Assembly (NCBI RefSeq): GCF_000371925.1
Contig: NZ_AQVE01000012.1
Coordinates: 1 to 64,000, forward strand
DNA length: 64,000 nucleotides
Direction: 5' to 3'
Source of the DNA: Thiolinea disciformis DSM 14473
GTDB lineage: Bacteria; Pseudomonadota; Gammaproteobacteria; Thiotrichales; Thiotrichaceae
Shown: one piece after another, positions 52,536 through 61,158 of the stretch
Layout of the letters: each line of letters starts with the position of its first letter
How positions within the stretch are numbered: position 1 is the stretch's first letter
Notes under the pieces: model-generated
Databases searched by the model: none
What the model was told of the DNA's origin: nothing
Seen by the model: only the letters and a program-made list of their open reading frames with translations
Translations under genes and position numbers: made by a program

Positions 52536-53780
52536 TTAATCTAAATAATTGGACCAAGCAGGCTCACGGACATCGCCCTGAGAAGCAGATAAGGTTTGTT
52601 GTGCTTTACCATTTGCACTGGATACCGCCAACATACTGCGCCCTTCACGCTTCGTCGCATACAGTACCATCGAACCATTCGGTGCAAGCGTGGGGGCTTC
52701 ATCAAAACGCCCATTAGACACAATCGAAGTTTTACGGCTAGACGCATTCATGAGTGCAATGCGAAAATTCCCATCGACCTGACGCACCATCGCCACTTGA
52801 TTGCCCACAATATTGGGCGCGGAATTATAATTCCCTTCGAAAGTCATGCGCGTACCATCCCCACCTGCTGCGCTAGTACGATAAAGCTGTGGATTGCCAC
52901 TTTGATCGGAGGTATACACAATCGTACTGTTATTCGCCCACGTCGGCTCGGTATCGATCGCATCAGAATGCGTAATTTGGCGTAAGTTATTGCCGCTTGC
53001 ATCCATCACAAAAATATCGGGATTACCACTTTCCGACAAACTCACGGCGAGCGATTGCCCATCCGGTGACCATGAAGGTGCGCCATTGGTGCCCTGACGA
53101 TTAGAGATCGAACGCTTTTCACCGCTTGCCAAATCTTGGATATAAATCGCAGAGCGATCGGTCTCAAACGATACGTAGGCCAATTTGCGACCATCCGGTG
53201 ACCAACTTGGCGAAAGAATTGGCTGATTAGAGGTCATAATGGTACGTGGATTAAAACCATCAGAATCAGCAACGATTAATTGGTAAGTTTGTTGGCGTGG
53301 CGGTCCGTTGGCAGCGACATAAGCGATACGCGTATCAAAAGCACCGCGTGTTCCCGTTAAGCGCTCGAATACTAAATCGGCGGCTTTATGCGCCATGCGG
53401 CGACGATTTGGATGGGATGGAATACGAAAACCGGACACACGCTGCCCAGTCGCCGCATTTAATACTTCAAATTCTAAACTGCCGGTTTGCTTGCCAACGA
53501 CCACATATTCCGCACCACTAGCGCGTAGCTTGGGAATATCGTAAGGCATCCCCGGTGCCAGTGCCTGCCCCGCCTTGGCCGGATCAATCAGCGTAAAACG
53601 TCCGCTACGCATTAAATCCGCTTCGATAATAGATGCGAGATCACTGCCTTGGAACGGCACAATCATGACCGGAATACCATCTTTCACGCCCTCCGTAATA
53701 CGAATCACCAATTCAGCGCGAGCACTTAGGGCTAGTGTCAAACCAACAACAGCAGCGAATACAGCAAATTTCTTTTTCAT
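52536..53780 (-). CDS. tolB: Tol-Pal system beta-propeller protein TolB
   Basis: A 414-residue periplasmic protein with a signal peptide (ending LSARA-EL). An N-terminal domain (IMIVPFQGSDLASIIEADL) is followed by six beta-propeller WD-like repeats, such as PSWSPDGRKLAYVSFE, PSWSPDGQSLAVSLSE and PTLAPNGSMVLYATK. It links TolA with Pal during envelope constriction. It starts 3 bases after the tolA stop. Confidence 0.95.
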   Translation of the reverse strand: MKKKFAVFAAVVGLTLALSARAELVIRITEGVKDGIPVMIVPFQGSDLASIIEADLMRSGRFTLIDPAKAGQALAPGMPYDIPKLRASGAEYVVVGKQTGSLEFEVLNAATGQRVSGFRIPSHPNRRRMAHKAADLVFERLTGTRGAFDTRIAYVAANGPPRQQTYQLIVADSDGFNPRTIMTSNQPILSPSWSPDGRKLAYVSFETDRSAIYIQDLASGEKRSISNRQGTNGAPSWSPDGQSLAVSLSESGNPDIFVMDASGNNLRQITHSDAIDTEPTWANNSTIVYTSDQSGNPQLYRTSAAGGDGTRMTFEGNYNSAPNIVGNQVAMVRQVDGNFRIALMNASSRKTSIVSNGRFDEAPTLAPNGSMVLYATKREGRSMLAVSSANGKAQQTLSASQGDVREPAWSNYLD

Positions 53781-53783
53781 GGC

Positions 53784-55328
53784 TTATGGCTCAAATTCGA
53801 TAACTAAAGTGTCGTTATAAAGCTCAGGTGACGGGGCGTCAGGAAAAGGTTCTGACTTGTGTAGTGCCGCAATTAAGGATTCGCAGAATTGGGGTGTGCC
53901 AGAACATTTGGTGACATTCATCATTTGGATTTGCCCACCGGAACGAATCGCTAAGCGTACTTTTGCGCTCATACCAAATGTATCGGCCGGTTGATTCCAG
54001 CGCGAACTGACATGACTTTTAATACGCTCACCCCATTCACTCCCTAAGCGGGCTAAATTCGCTTTATTATTAGCGTCTTGTTCGGCTTTGCGACGCGCTT
54101 CGGCCTCTGCTTCTTCCCTTTTTTTACGCTCAGCTGCTTCTTGATCGGCTTTACGGCGCGCATCGGCTTCAGCGGCTTCACGTTTTGCTTGGTCGGAAGC
54201 CTCTTGTTCAGCCTTCTGTTTCGCTAAAGCCTCGGTGGTCGCCCGTTTACTGCGCTCTTCCTCAGCGGCTTTTGCTGCTTCACGTGCCTTAGCAGTCTCA
54301 CGTTCTTGGGCAATCGCAGAAAAGGCCGCCATACGTTCTTGTTCCTGTCGTAAACGCCTCGTTTCAGCTTCAGCTTTTTCACGTTCAGCTTTGGCATCTG
54401 CTAAACGTTTTTCTTCAGCCTCACGCTCACGACGTTGTGCAGTTAATTTTTCTTGCTCCTGACGTTTTTCAGCCGATTCTTTTTCTTCACGCTCGCGCGC
54501 TTCCGCCAAACGCTTTTCTTCTACACGCCGAATTAAGGCTTGTTGCTCAGCATCACGCTCAGCTTGAAGACGTTCTTGCTCACGCTCGCGGCTACGGCGT
54601 TCTTCGGCTAAGCGTTCTTCTAATTGGCGACGCTCTTCACGCTCTGCTTCCGCTTTACGCTTTTCCTCGGCTAAGGCTTGCTCCATCGCTTTTTCACGCT
54701 CTTCGGCTTCACGTTGCGCTTTAGCACGCTGTCTTGCCTCAGCACGCTCCTGCACACGGCGCTCCGCCTCAGCTAAACGTTTTTCCTCCGCCTCACGCTC
54801 ACGTACACGTTTACGAGCCGCCTCAATCTCCGCTTCACGTTGCTTTTGCTCATCCGCAAGGCGCTGTGCTTCGGCACGCTTTTCGACCTCGCGTTGCTTC
54901 TGCTCATCACTAATACGTTTTTCCTCAGCCTTTCTTTCCGCTTCACGTTGCCGTTTAGCTTCTGCCGCTGCCTCACGCTCGGCCTGTAATAACTCTTGTT
55001 CTAATTTTTCCTTACGCTTATGCTCAAACGCGGCCGCTTTTTCCTGATCCGCGATACGCTGCTGAGTAATGTTTGGGTCTTCTCCGCCTAGAGGAGGTTC
55101 TGAATTCGCTTGTGTCGTCGCGGCAGTTTCTGTCGTTTTGGGCTGTAGCTTAGGTGGTTTGCTCGCCGGTATACCACTGGTGACAATGCTCACAGCTCCT
55201 TCTTGGCCTTGAGCCACCTCAGGCTTTTTCTGAAAGGCAAAACCCCACAATAATAAAATCACTACAAAAAGATGCAGAATAATCGCCCAAAATAGCGCGG
55301 CTGGATTTTTTAATAATTCTTTGAGCAT
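53784..55328 (-). CDS. tolA: Cell envelope integrity protein TolA
   Basis: A 514-residue inner-membrane protein. Residues ~12-32 are a membrane helix (ALFWAIILHLFVVILLLWGF). Residues ~85-415 are a very long Arg/Glu/Lys/Ala-rich helix rich in EAEEKRLAEA-like repeats, the periplasm-spanning domain. The C-terminus is a TolA globular domain (WNQPADTFGMSAKVRLAIRSGG to YNDTLVIEFEP). It is longer than the 421-residue E. coli protein. It passes proton-motive energy from TolQR to TolB-Pal. Confidence 0.92.
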   Translation of the reverse strand: MLKELLKNPAALFWAIILHLFVVILLLWGFAFQKKPEVAQGQEGAVSIVTSGIPASKPPKLQPKTTETAATTQANSEPPLGGEDPNITQQRIADQEKAAAFEHKRKEKLEQELLQAEREAAAEAKRQREAERKAEEKRISDEQKQREVEKRAEAQRLADEQKQREAEIEAARKRVREREAEEKRLAEAERRVQERAEARQRAKAQREAEEREKAMEQALAEEKRKAEAEREERRQLEERLAEERRSREREQERLQAERDAEQQALIRRVEEKRLAEAREREEKESAEKRQEQEKLTAQRREREAEEKRLADAKAEREKAEAETRRLRQEQERMAAFSAIAQERETAKAREAAKAAEEERSKRATTEALAKQKAEQEASDQAKREAAEADARRKADQEAAERKKREEAEAEARRKAEQDANNKANLARLGSEWGERIKSHVSSRWNQPADTFGMSAKVRLAIRSGGQIQMMNVTKCSGTPQFCESLIAALHKSEPFPDAPSPELYNDTLVIEFEP

Positions 55329-55366
55329 AGTCGTTCTAAAACCCTAACCTTAAGTCAGTAGCGCAC

Positions 55367-55798
55367 TTAGCGTTGACGTGCCTTGGTTTTGCTTGCATCA
55401 TTTAATAGGCCGATTTTTTTTGCTCCTGCCTCTTGTACAGCGACCATAGCAGCAAATAAATAGCGATATTCCACGGCTGCATCACCTTTGATATAAACCT
55501 GTCGATCACGTTTATCATCCAAATGCGTCGCCACATAATCGGTTACCTCAGACGCAGCCATTTTCTTGCCATCTGATAAAAAGTACTGTCCAGTTTGATC
55601 AACATAAATGATCAAAGGTTCCTGCTGATTATCGGAACTTAATGGTTTTGCTGCCGTATCCGGTGCATTCACCTCGACGCCTGACTGCATCATGGGTGCT
55701 GTCACCATAAAAATAACCAATAACACCAACATGACATCGATATAAGGCACGACATTCATTTGTGCCATGGCACGACGTGAACGGCGAGTGCTACTCAT
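55367..55798 (-). CDS. tolR: Tol-Pal system protein TolR
   Basis: A 143-residue ExbD-family protein with one membrane helix containing the protonatable Asp (PYIDVMLVLLVIFMVTAP) and a periplasmic C-terminal domain (INAPDTAAKPLSSDNQQEP). It forms the proton channel with TolQ. The start overlaps the tolQ stop by 4 bases. Confidence 0.94.
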   Translation of the reverse strand: MSSTRRSRRAMAQMNVVPYIDVMLVLLVIFMVTAPMMQSGVEVNAPDTAAKPLSSDNQQEPLIIYVDQTGQYFLSDGKKMAASEVTDYVATHLDDKRDRQVYIKGDAAVEYRYLFAAMVAVQEAGAKKIGLLNDASKTKARQR

Positions 55799-56502
55799 TT
55801 ACTAATTCCTATACTTTGCCCAGCTTCATGACGCTCTAATAAAGCAGTGAACTCTTCACGGAAATTGTCATAAGTGACTACTAAGCGATCAATGCGATCA
55901 CTGAAGCGGTTATAACCAATAACCGCAGGAATCGCCGCAAATAGGCCAATCGCGGTAGCAATCAAGGCTTCCGCAATCCCAGGGGCAACGACACCTAAAG
56001 TCGCTTGCTGCATTTGCCCAAGCGATATAAATGAATTCATAATCCCCCAGACCGTCCCAAATAGGCCAATATAGGGGCTAGTTGAGCCAACCGTGGCTAA
56101 GAAGCCTATATTTTGCTCCAAACCATCAATTTCTTTGGAAGCCGCCACTCGCATAGCACGCTGTACCGCCTGACTCACCGATAAGGTACTGGTGAGGGCG
56201 GGCGTATTCGCAGTGAGCTTACTCATACGCTGGTATTCGTGAAAGCCGTCATAAAAAATACGCTGTAAGCCCGCCCGTGGCCTTTTATTTAATTCGTCAT
56301 ACAAGACTGGCAGTGAAATTCCACTCCAGAAGCGCTCTTCAAAACGTTCAGCCGCTTTTTTTGCCTTATTAAGCTGACTACTTTTAGCGATCATCAAAGA
56401 CCAAGACAGCAAGGAGGCTATTACCAGGATGCCCATTACAATTTTGACCACCAAACTGGCATGTAAAATGAGATTTAATATGGAAAGATCAGTGGTCTGC
56501 AC
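55795..56502 (-). CDS. tolQ: Tol-Pal system protein TolQ
   Basis: A 235-residue ExbB-family protein with three membrane helices (LHASLVVKIVMGILVIASLLSW; GIAEALIATAIGLFAAIPAVIG). The GTG at 56502 gives MQTTDLSILNLILHASL, aligning with E. coli TolQ, with GAGGA upstream. An in-frame ATG at 56553 lies deeper inside the thioesterase gene and is less likely. It drives TolA using the proton motive force. Confidence 0.9.
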   Translation of the reverse strand: MQTTDLSILNLILHASLVVKIVMGILVIASLLSWSLMIAKSSQLNKAKKAAERFEERFWSGISLPVLYDELNKRPRAGLQRIFYDGFHEYQRMSKLTANTPALTSTLSVSQAVQRAMRVAASKEIDGLEQNIGFLATVGSTSPYIGLFGTVWGIMNSFISLGQMQQATLGVVAPGIAEALIATAIGLFAAIPAVIGYNRFSDRIDRLVVTYDNFREEFTALLERHEAGQSIGISK

Positions 56503-56902
56503 GGCAAAGCTGTCCTCGAATATCGTCTGGAATGGCAGTGGGGCGAAAAGCATCCGCGCTCACACACACCACTCTGACTATGGCACTGACTAAAGGTTCG
56601 GCCTGACCCTGACGGAAAATGTCTTGGCGAAAATGAATACTGGTTCGACCATACTCCGCAATCGAACAACGCACCGTTAATAAATCATTAAATACGGCTG
56701 GTTTGAGATAATCGATTTGGATACTACGCACCACAAAAATAATATTGCGCTGCTGGATCAAGGTCGTTTGCTGATAACCCAACTCACGTAGCCATTCTGT
56801 TCGAGCGCGCTCCATAAAATTCAAATAATTACTATGGTAGACAACACCGCCCGCATCCGTGTCTTCGTAATAGACACGCACCCCTAATTCAAATTGACTC
56901 AT
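56489..56902 (-). CDS. ybgC: Acyl-CoA thioester hydrolase YbgC
   Basis: A 137-residue hotdog-fold thioesterase. The signature YYEDTDAGGVVYHSNYLNFM holds the catalytic Asp and the hydrophobic helix. It acts on short-chain acyl-CoA or acyl-ACP and opens the tol-pal operon as in many gammaproteobacteria. The stop lies 13 bases inside the tolQ reading frame's start. Confidence 0.93.
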   Translation of the reverse strand: MSQFELGVRVYYEDTDAGGVVYHSNYLNFMERARTEWLRELGYQQTTLIQQRNIIFVVRSIQIDYLKPAVFNDLLTVRCSIAEYGRTSIHFRQDIFRQGQAEPLVSAIVRVVCVSADAFRPTAIPDDIRGQLCRADH

Positions 56903-56993
56903 AGCACCCTGTTGAATTTTTGTTAGGCTGAAGAATAATGGAAAAGTGTTAGCGCTACATCAAGAATTTGGCCTTGTCTAGTGACAGATGCCT

Positions 56994-57023
56994 AAAAAAG
57001 TAACGGGCATACTAGATGCCCGT
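56994..57023 (-). terminator. Rho-independent terminator of the LytM-like gene
   Basis: ACGGGCAT (57003-57010), ACTAG loop, ATGCCCGT (57016-57023): an 8-bp perfect stem. Reading minus it is followed by TTAC and six T. It lies 28 bases after the stop of the M23-like gene and insulates ybgC. Confidence 0.85.
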
Positions 57024-57050
57024 AAACGAATGGGAAGAGGACTTGGAAAA

Positions 57051-57611
57051 TTAATGTTCTAGCGCTTTTTTCTCAACTGCCTGAGTGGTGTCACTCGCCT
57101 GATATTCTGTCAAGAACTTGTGCGGATCGACATAAAATACTTGCTCTAACCAAAACGGTTTCTCAGGCTTCAGTTCAGAAACCTGTGGTGGCAAACTACG
57201 GATCGAATAATACAAATTTGCTGGGCTTTTGTAGCTGGTCGTAACGGCTTGGCCTACACTACCAATCTGCTCACCCGTTTTGACCCAAACACCTGGACGA
57301 ACATCGACCTTTTTCAAATTCGAATAATGGTGTAAACGCCATTTTGAGCCTAATACCCAAACTGAATTCTCACCTTGCTCGTCTTGGTCTTTATAGACCA
57401 CCCAACCACTGGTAGCAGCAACAACAGGGGTGCCTTCGCGCGCAAAAATATTGATGCCTTTTTGCGGCTGTTGACTACCCATATGCCAAAAAGCAGCAGG
57501 ATTCCAGTCATAAGGCTTTGCACCTGCCACCGGCATGTGACGATCCTCTGGAATCCAATAGCCCATAATAAAAATGGTAATTGCGATTAAAAAAAGCAGT
57601 GGTTTCTGCAT
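57051..57611 (-). CDS. Degenerate LytM (M23-like) periplasmic protein
   Basis: A 186-residue protein with a signal or anchor helix (LLFLIAITIFIMGYWI) and a LytM/M23 fold: KGINIFAREGTPVVAATSGWV, HHYSNLKKVDVRPGVWVKTGEQIGSVG and a C-terminal NLYYSI. The zinc ligands are replaced: the usual H-x-x-x-D becomes K/N, the second His region is YSNL, and the terminal H-x-H is N-L-Y. It therefore seems catalytically dead, like the LytM activators EnvC and NlpD. Its partner amidase is not in this window. Confidence 0.72.
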   Translation of the reverse strand: MQKPLLFLIAITIFIMGYWIPEDRHMPVAGAKPYDWNPAAFWHMGSQQPQKGINIFAREGTPVVAATSGWVVYKDQDEQGENSVWVLGSKWRLHHYSNLKKVDVRPGVWVKTGEQIGSVGQAVTTSYKSPANLYYSIRSLPPQVSELKPEKPFWLEQVFYVDPHKFLTEYQASDTTQAVEKKALEH

Positions 57612-57728
57612 GGGTTTGGCCTCTATTATCTTACATTATACGTTTATTACCTCTGCTTAGCATGAGACAACGCGAGGATTAAAGAAGTTCACTCTAGATC
57701 AGCAACTATTTCATAGTTTGACTTAAAT

Positions 57729-58586
57729 TTAAAATATCACTGATAAGCAGCAAGGTTGCTTAACAGCATATTTTTGTTCAAAACCTAGTTCTTGAAGTAA
57801 TTCGCGAATCGGTTGTTGCCACTGAGTGGGCGTATAGAACAACCAATCGTTCAAGTAGTCCGAAAATGTATAATGTTGGGTAATTTCGCCAAGGTTTACA
57901 TAATTAATAGCTTGCCAACTTTGTGGATATTTCTCAAAAAGACCTAATAAATGGCTTGCCATTTGCTCATTAAGTTGGCGATTTTGCGCATAAGGATTCT
58001 CTTCTAAGGTATTGCGGTACATTTCGTACCATGCTTTAAGCGAAGGTGCTAAGCGGCGATGTTGCTCTTTCTTGAGCGAGGCCACATACTTTTTTAACTC
58101 GGGCGCATACGCTTTCCAACTTGGATAGGGTGGATGGCTTTCCCATTGCTTGGCCATTTGCTCTAAGTTAAACAAACTAAACGCCTCACATAGAGCTTCC
58201 TCAAACCATTGTTGGCGCGTGATATTGTGCGGGGCTAGATCATAATTTGAGCGCAGGTGGCAATATTCATGTGAAAATTGATAGGCCATTTGTGCGTAAT
58301 AAGCACCATCAATATCCAAAAGCACAACATACTCTTGTGCAGGACTACGCTCGTATAGGGAAATGGGGCCTTTATTGTGATTTCTGACTTGAATCGGCTC
58401 CATCGTGCGCGCACCTACATAAGGAATTGCCACAGTCACTGCCGAGTCCAATACCGCTTTAACATCTAGCTGACTGACGTGTCGCCATTTCCCAGCAATA
58501 TGAATTTCAACGGTCGGCGAGAATGCAGCTAAACGATTAGGCAATAAACACAGCAGTAAGGCCAAACTGTAAAGTAGCTTTTTCAT
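57729..58586 (-). CDS. Putative secreted zinc metallopeptidase-like protein
   Basis: A 285-residue protein with a signal peptide (LLYSLALLLCLLPNRLAA), from the ATG at 58586; an in-frame start at 58643 would add 19 residues without a signal. The centre holds FSHEYCHLRS, an HExxH zinc motif, followed by WFEEALCEAFSL, whose Glu could be the third ligand as in gluzincins. Trp/Tyr-rich helical segments follow. No known subfamily is recognised. It probably acts in the periplasm or outside the cell. Confidence 0.55.
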   Translation of the reverse strand: MKKLLYSLALLLCLLPNRLAAFSPTVEIHIAGKWRHVSQLDVKAVLDSAVTVAIPYVGARTMEPIQVRNHNKGPISLYERSPAQEYVVLLDIDGAYYAQMAYQFSHEYCHLRSNYDLAPHNITRQQWFEEALCEAFSLFNLEQMAKQWESHPPYPSWKAYAPELKKYVASLKKEQHRRLAPSLKAWYEMYRNTLEENPYAQNRQLNEQMASHLLGLFEKYPQSWQAINYVNLGEITQHYTFSDYLNDWLFYTPTQWQQPIRELLQELGFEQKYAVKQPCCLSVIF

Positions 58587-58772
58587 AGTCCGCTTGACTA
58601 GCTCAGTATTTTTATAAAACCTATGAATAGCAAATCGATCCAATTAATCAGAGTTAAACTTGGGCTATACGTCATGATTTGCCGAATACTGGCATGAGTC
58701 AGTTGGGCGCAGTTTAGCAACCACGCCTAGCGAGTCATTTTTGCGGTTTTTCTAGAGTTGATAACGCAGTAT

Positions 58773-59459
58773 CTACACGCGCTGGTAGAGTAAATCCCAG
58801 ACCCCATGACCCAATTTTAGGCCACGTTGCTCAAATTTAGTGAGGGGGCGTTCTGTTAGACGGGGAGAAAATGCAGTGCCATCTGGTGCTAAACTTTTAA
58901 AAGCTGAACTGGCATTCATGACATCGGCCATCTGTAGTGCGTAGTCTTCCCAGTCAGTCGCTAGATGAAAGATACCTTGGGGTTTAAGCCGTTCGGCAAT
59001 CATCTGTACAAAGTCTGCCTGCACAATGCGGCGTTTATGGTGCCGCTTTTTATGCCAAGGATCGGGAAAATAAAGCTGCACCCTATCCAAACTTTGCAAA
59101 GCAATACGCTGTTTAATAATGTCTACAGCATCGGTATTTAGTAGGCGTATATTAGAAAGCTGTTGTTCACCGATTAAATATAGTAAATGCCCCACCCCGG
59201 GTGTGTGCACTTCGATACCTACAAAATTCCGCTCTGGCGACGCTTTAGCCATTTCTGCAAGCGATTCGCCGTTACCAAAACCAATTTCAAGCGTTACGGG
59301 ATGATCATTCGCAAAGAGCTGCGCAAAATCTAGGAGTGAGCTGCCTGCGTCAATGCCATAGCGCGGCCACAGGGTGTCAATCGCTTGTTGTTGAGCTTTA
59401 GTTAAACGACCTTGGCGCAAGACAAAGCTCTTAATTTCACGCAGTTTTGGGGTATCCAT
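58773..59459 (-). CDS. trmB: tRNA (guanine-N7)-methyltransferase
   Basis: A 228-residue class I methyltransferase that methylates G46 of tRNA. SAM-binding TLEIGFGNGESLAEMA near residue 57, NFVGIEVHTPGVGHL, RVQLYFPDPWHKKRHHKRR (family hallmark) and a TKFEQRGLKLGH C-terminus. It starts 6 bases after the response regulator stop, so the two are probably cotranscribed. Confidence 0.94.
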   Translation of the reverse strand: MDTPKLREIKSFVLRQGRLTKAQQQAIDTLWPRYGIDAGSSLLDFAQLFANDHPVTLEIGFGNGESLAEMAKASPERNFVGIEVHTPGVGHLLYLIGEQQLSNIRLLNTDAVDIIKQRIALQSLDRVQLYFPDPWHKKRHHKRRIVQADFVQMIAERLKPQGIFHLATDWEDYALQMADVMNASSAFKSLAPDGTAFSPRLTERPLTKFEQRGLKLGHGVWDLLYQRV

Positions 59460-59465
59460 GCAAAC

Positions 59466-60173
59466 TCAAACAGTGGGGTCAGGATTCGGCTTTTTAGGAG
59501 GAATGAAACGATAACCTTTTCCCCACACTGTATTCAAGTATTTGGGTAAAGAAGGACGCTCTTCAATTTTTTTACGCAAGCGATTGATATGCACATCAAT
59601 ACTACGATCTAACGGATGGTGGCGGCTGCCGCGCAAGGTTTCGGAAATAGCATCCCGACTGACCACTTCTCCCACATGCTCAAAGAAAAACTTGAGCAAT
59701 AAAGTCTCAGTCGTCGTCAGTTTGATAGTGATATTATGGCGAAAAAACAAAGCGCGTTCTGCATCAAAACAATATTGATAGTCCGCAAGTTTGGAGGTAT
59801 TTAATGGCGCATGGTGGACGCGCAAAATATTTTTAATCCGCAATAATAATTCGGTTGGGTGAAAAGGTTTGGCTAAATAATCAACGGCGCCTGCGGACAA
59901 GGTTGCAATCCTCATCTCCACAGTTTGTTCAGCCGATAGAATAATCACGGGTAAATGGGGGCGCTTATGCTTAAGCCATGTCAGCCAGTCTAATCCATTT
60001 CTGCCCGGCAAAACCAAATCAAGAATGACTAAGTCGACATGATTTTTCTCCAAAAAATCACTCAACAACTCTCCTTCAAACAGTGAATGAATTTGGTAGC
60101 CCTGCTGCCCTAAGTAGGCGTTTAATAATTTTTGCAAGACCTCATCATCATCTAGTACAAGAATCCTGCTAAT
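59466..60173 (-). CDS. OmpR/PhoB-family response regulator, likely AUU start
   Basis: A 235-residue regulator if started at the ATT at 60173. Between the upstream in-frame TAG and the acidic-pocket codons there is no ATG, GTG or TTG. GGAG at 60185-60182 is 8 bases before the ATT, giving MSRILVLDDDEVLQKLL, as expected for a receiver domain. A TTG at 60137 would delete the acidic pocket. The phosphoacceptor Asp is in LVILDLVLPG, the Lys in LAKPF, and the winged helix ends VNTVWGKGYRF-like. No histidine kinase lies nearby. Confidence 0.75.
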   Translation of the reverse strand: MSRILVLDDDEVLQKLLNAYLGQQGYQIHSLFEGELLSDFLEKNHVDLVILDLVLPGRNGLDWLTWLKHKRPHLPVIILSAEQTVEMRIATLSAGAVDYLAKPFHPTELLLRIKNILRVHHAPLNTSKLADYQYCFDAERALFFRHNITIKLTTTETLLLKFFFEHVGEVVSRDAISETLRGSRHHPLDRSIDVHINRLRKKIEERPSLPKYLNTVWGKGYRFIPPKKPNPDPTV

Positions 60174-60345
60174 CGTTATCTCTCCAGAAATATCATGCTA
60201 AGACCCAAACGCATATACAAAATTATATAGTGATCCACTCTATTATTGCTATTAAATTACTCCTATTCAAAGATTTTTCTAAAAAAATGTAAATTTCTAG
60301 GCGATAACTTAGCTAATTGCTAAATTAATCATAATTGTTACAATT

Positions 60346-61158
60346 TTAGAGGATTTTTTGCCAAGCCGAAGCAGAGACACCACTAACTAAAAACTCTGAA
60401 TTTAGCAAAGACTGCTTTTGGTTGTAACGTAGTGGTTGTAATTCTGGCAATGTAACAAAATCACCACCCGCCTCTTCAACAATAATTTGAGCTGCTGCAG
60501 TATCCCACTCAGAAGTCGGGCCTAGACGAGGGTAAAGATCGGCCTTACCCTCGGCGACCATACAGGCTTTTAAAATACTACCCATTGAAACCAATTCATA
60601 ATTGCCAACACGATCCAAAAGGTTTTTCAGCGAGTCACCGGCGTGCGAACGGCTACCGACAATGGTGACCTTATCAGGCGTTTGGCGTGTTGCCAGCAAA
60701 CTAGGCGGCTCGTGGTTTAGTTGACGACGCGCGCCTAAGCCTTTGGCCGCATACCAAGTGGTTTCCAATACCGGTGCATGTACAACGCCTAGTATCGATT
60801 GATGTTGATGGATCAGCGCAATCAGCACACTGAATTCGCCATTACGCTTAATGAATTCTTTCGTACCATCCAAAGGATCGACTAACCAATAAGTCTCCCA
60901 CTGGGCACGCTCTTCATAGGGCAAATGTGCTGACTCCTCCGATAGAACGGGGTAATTAGGCGTCAAGGCGGATAATTGTTGGATAATATAATGGTGTGAG
61001 GCTAAATCGGCTGCAGTTAGCGGCGAGTTATCCGTTTTATGCTCAATGCTATGATCAGCTTGTTGATAAATGTTAAGGATACTTTGACCAGCGCCTTTGG
61101 CAATACGAACTATTTCAGGCAATAAATAAGTGAGATCTGGTAAGGGGCTAGTGTTCAT
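60346..61158 (-). CDS. cysQ: 3'(2'),5'-bisphosphate nucleotidase CysQ
   Basis: A 270-residue member of the inositol monophosphatase fold with the metal motif WLVDPLDGTKEFI and WDTAAAQIIVEEAGG. It removes the 3'-phosphate from adenosine 3',5'-bisphosphate, a by-product of sulfate reduction and assimilation, fitting a sulfur-rich lifestyle. Starting region DLTYLLPEIVRIAKGAG is family-like. It begins at the stop of prfC, so they share a transcript. Confidence 0.93.
   Translation of the reverse strand: MNTSPLPDLTYLLPEIVRIAKGAGQSILNIYQQADHSIEHKTDNSPLTAADLASHHYIIQQLSALTPNYPVLSEESAHLPYEERAQWETYWLVDPLDGTKEFIKRNGEFSVLIALIHQHQSILGVVHAPVLETTWYAAKGLGARRQLNHEPPSLLATRQTPDKVTIVGSRSHAGDSLKNLLDRVGNYELVSMGSILKACMVAEGKADLYPRLGPTSEWDTAAAQIIVEEAGGDFVTLPELQPLRYNQKQSLLNSEFLVSGVSASAWQKIL

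Noticed and set aside
54235-54724. Plus-strand ORFs opposite tolA
   Set aside because: These arise from the repetitive Arg/Glu/Lys codons of the TolA helix read on the other strand, and have no family features.
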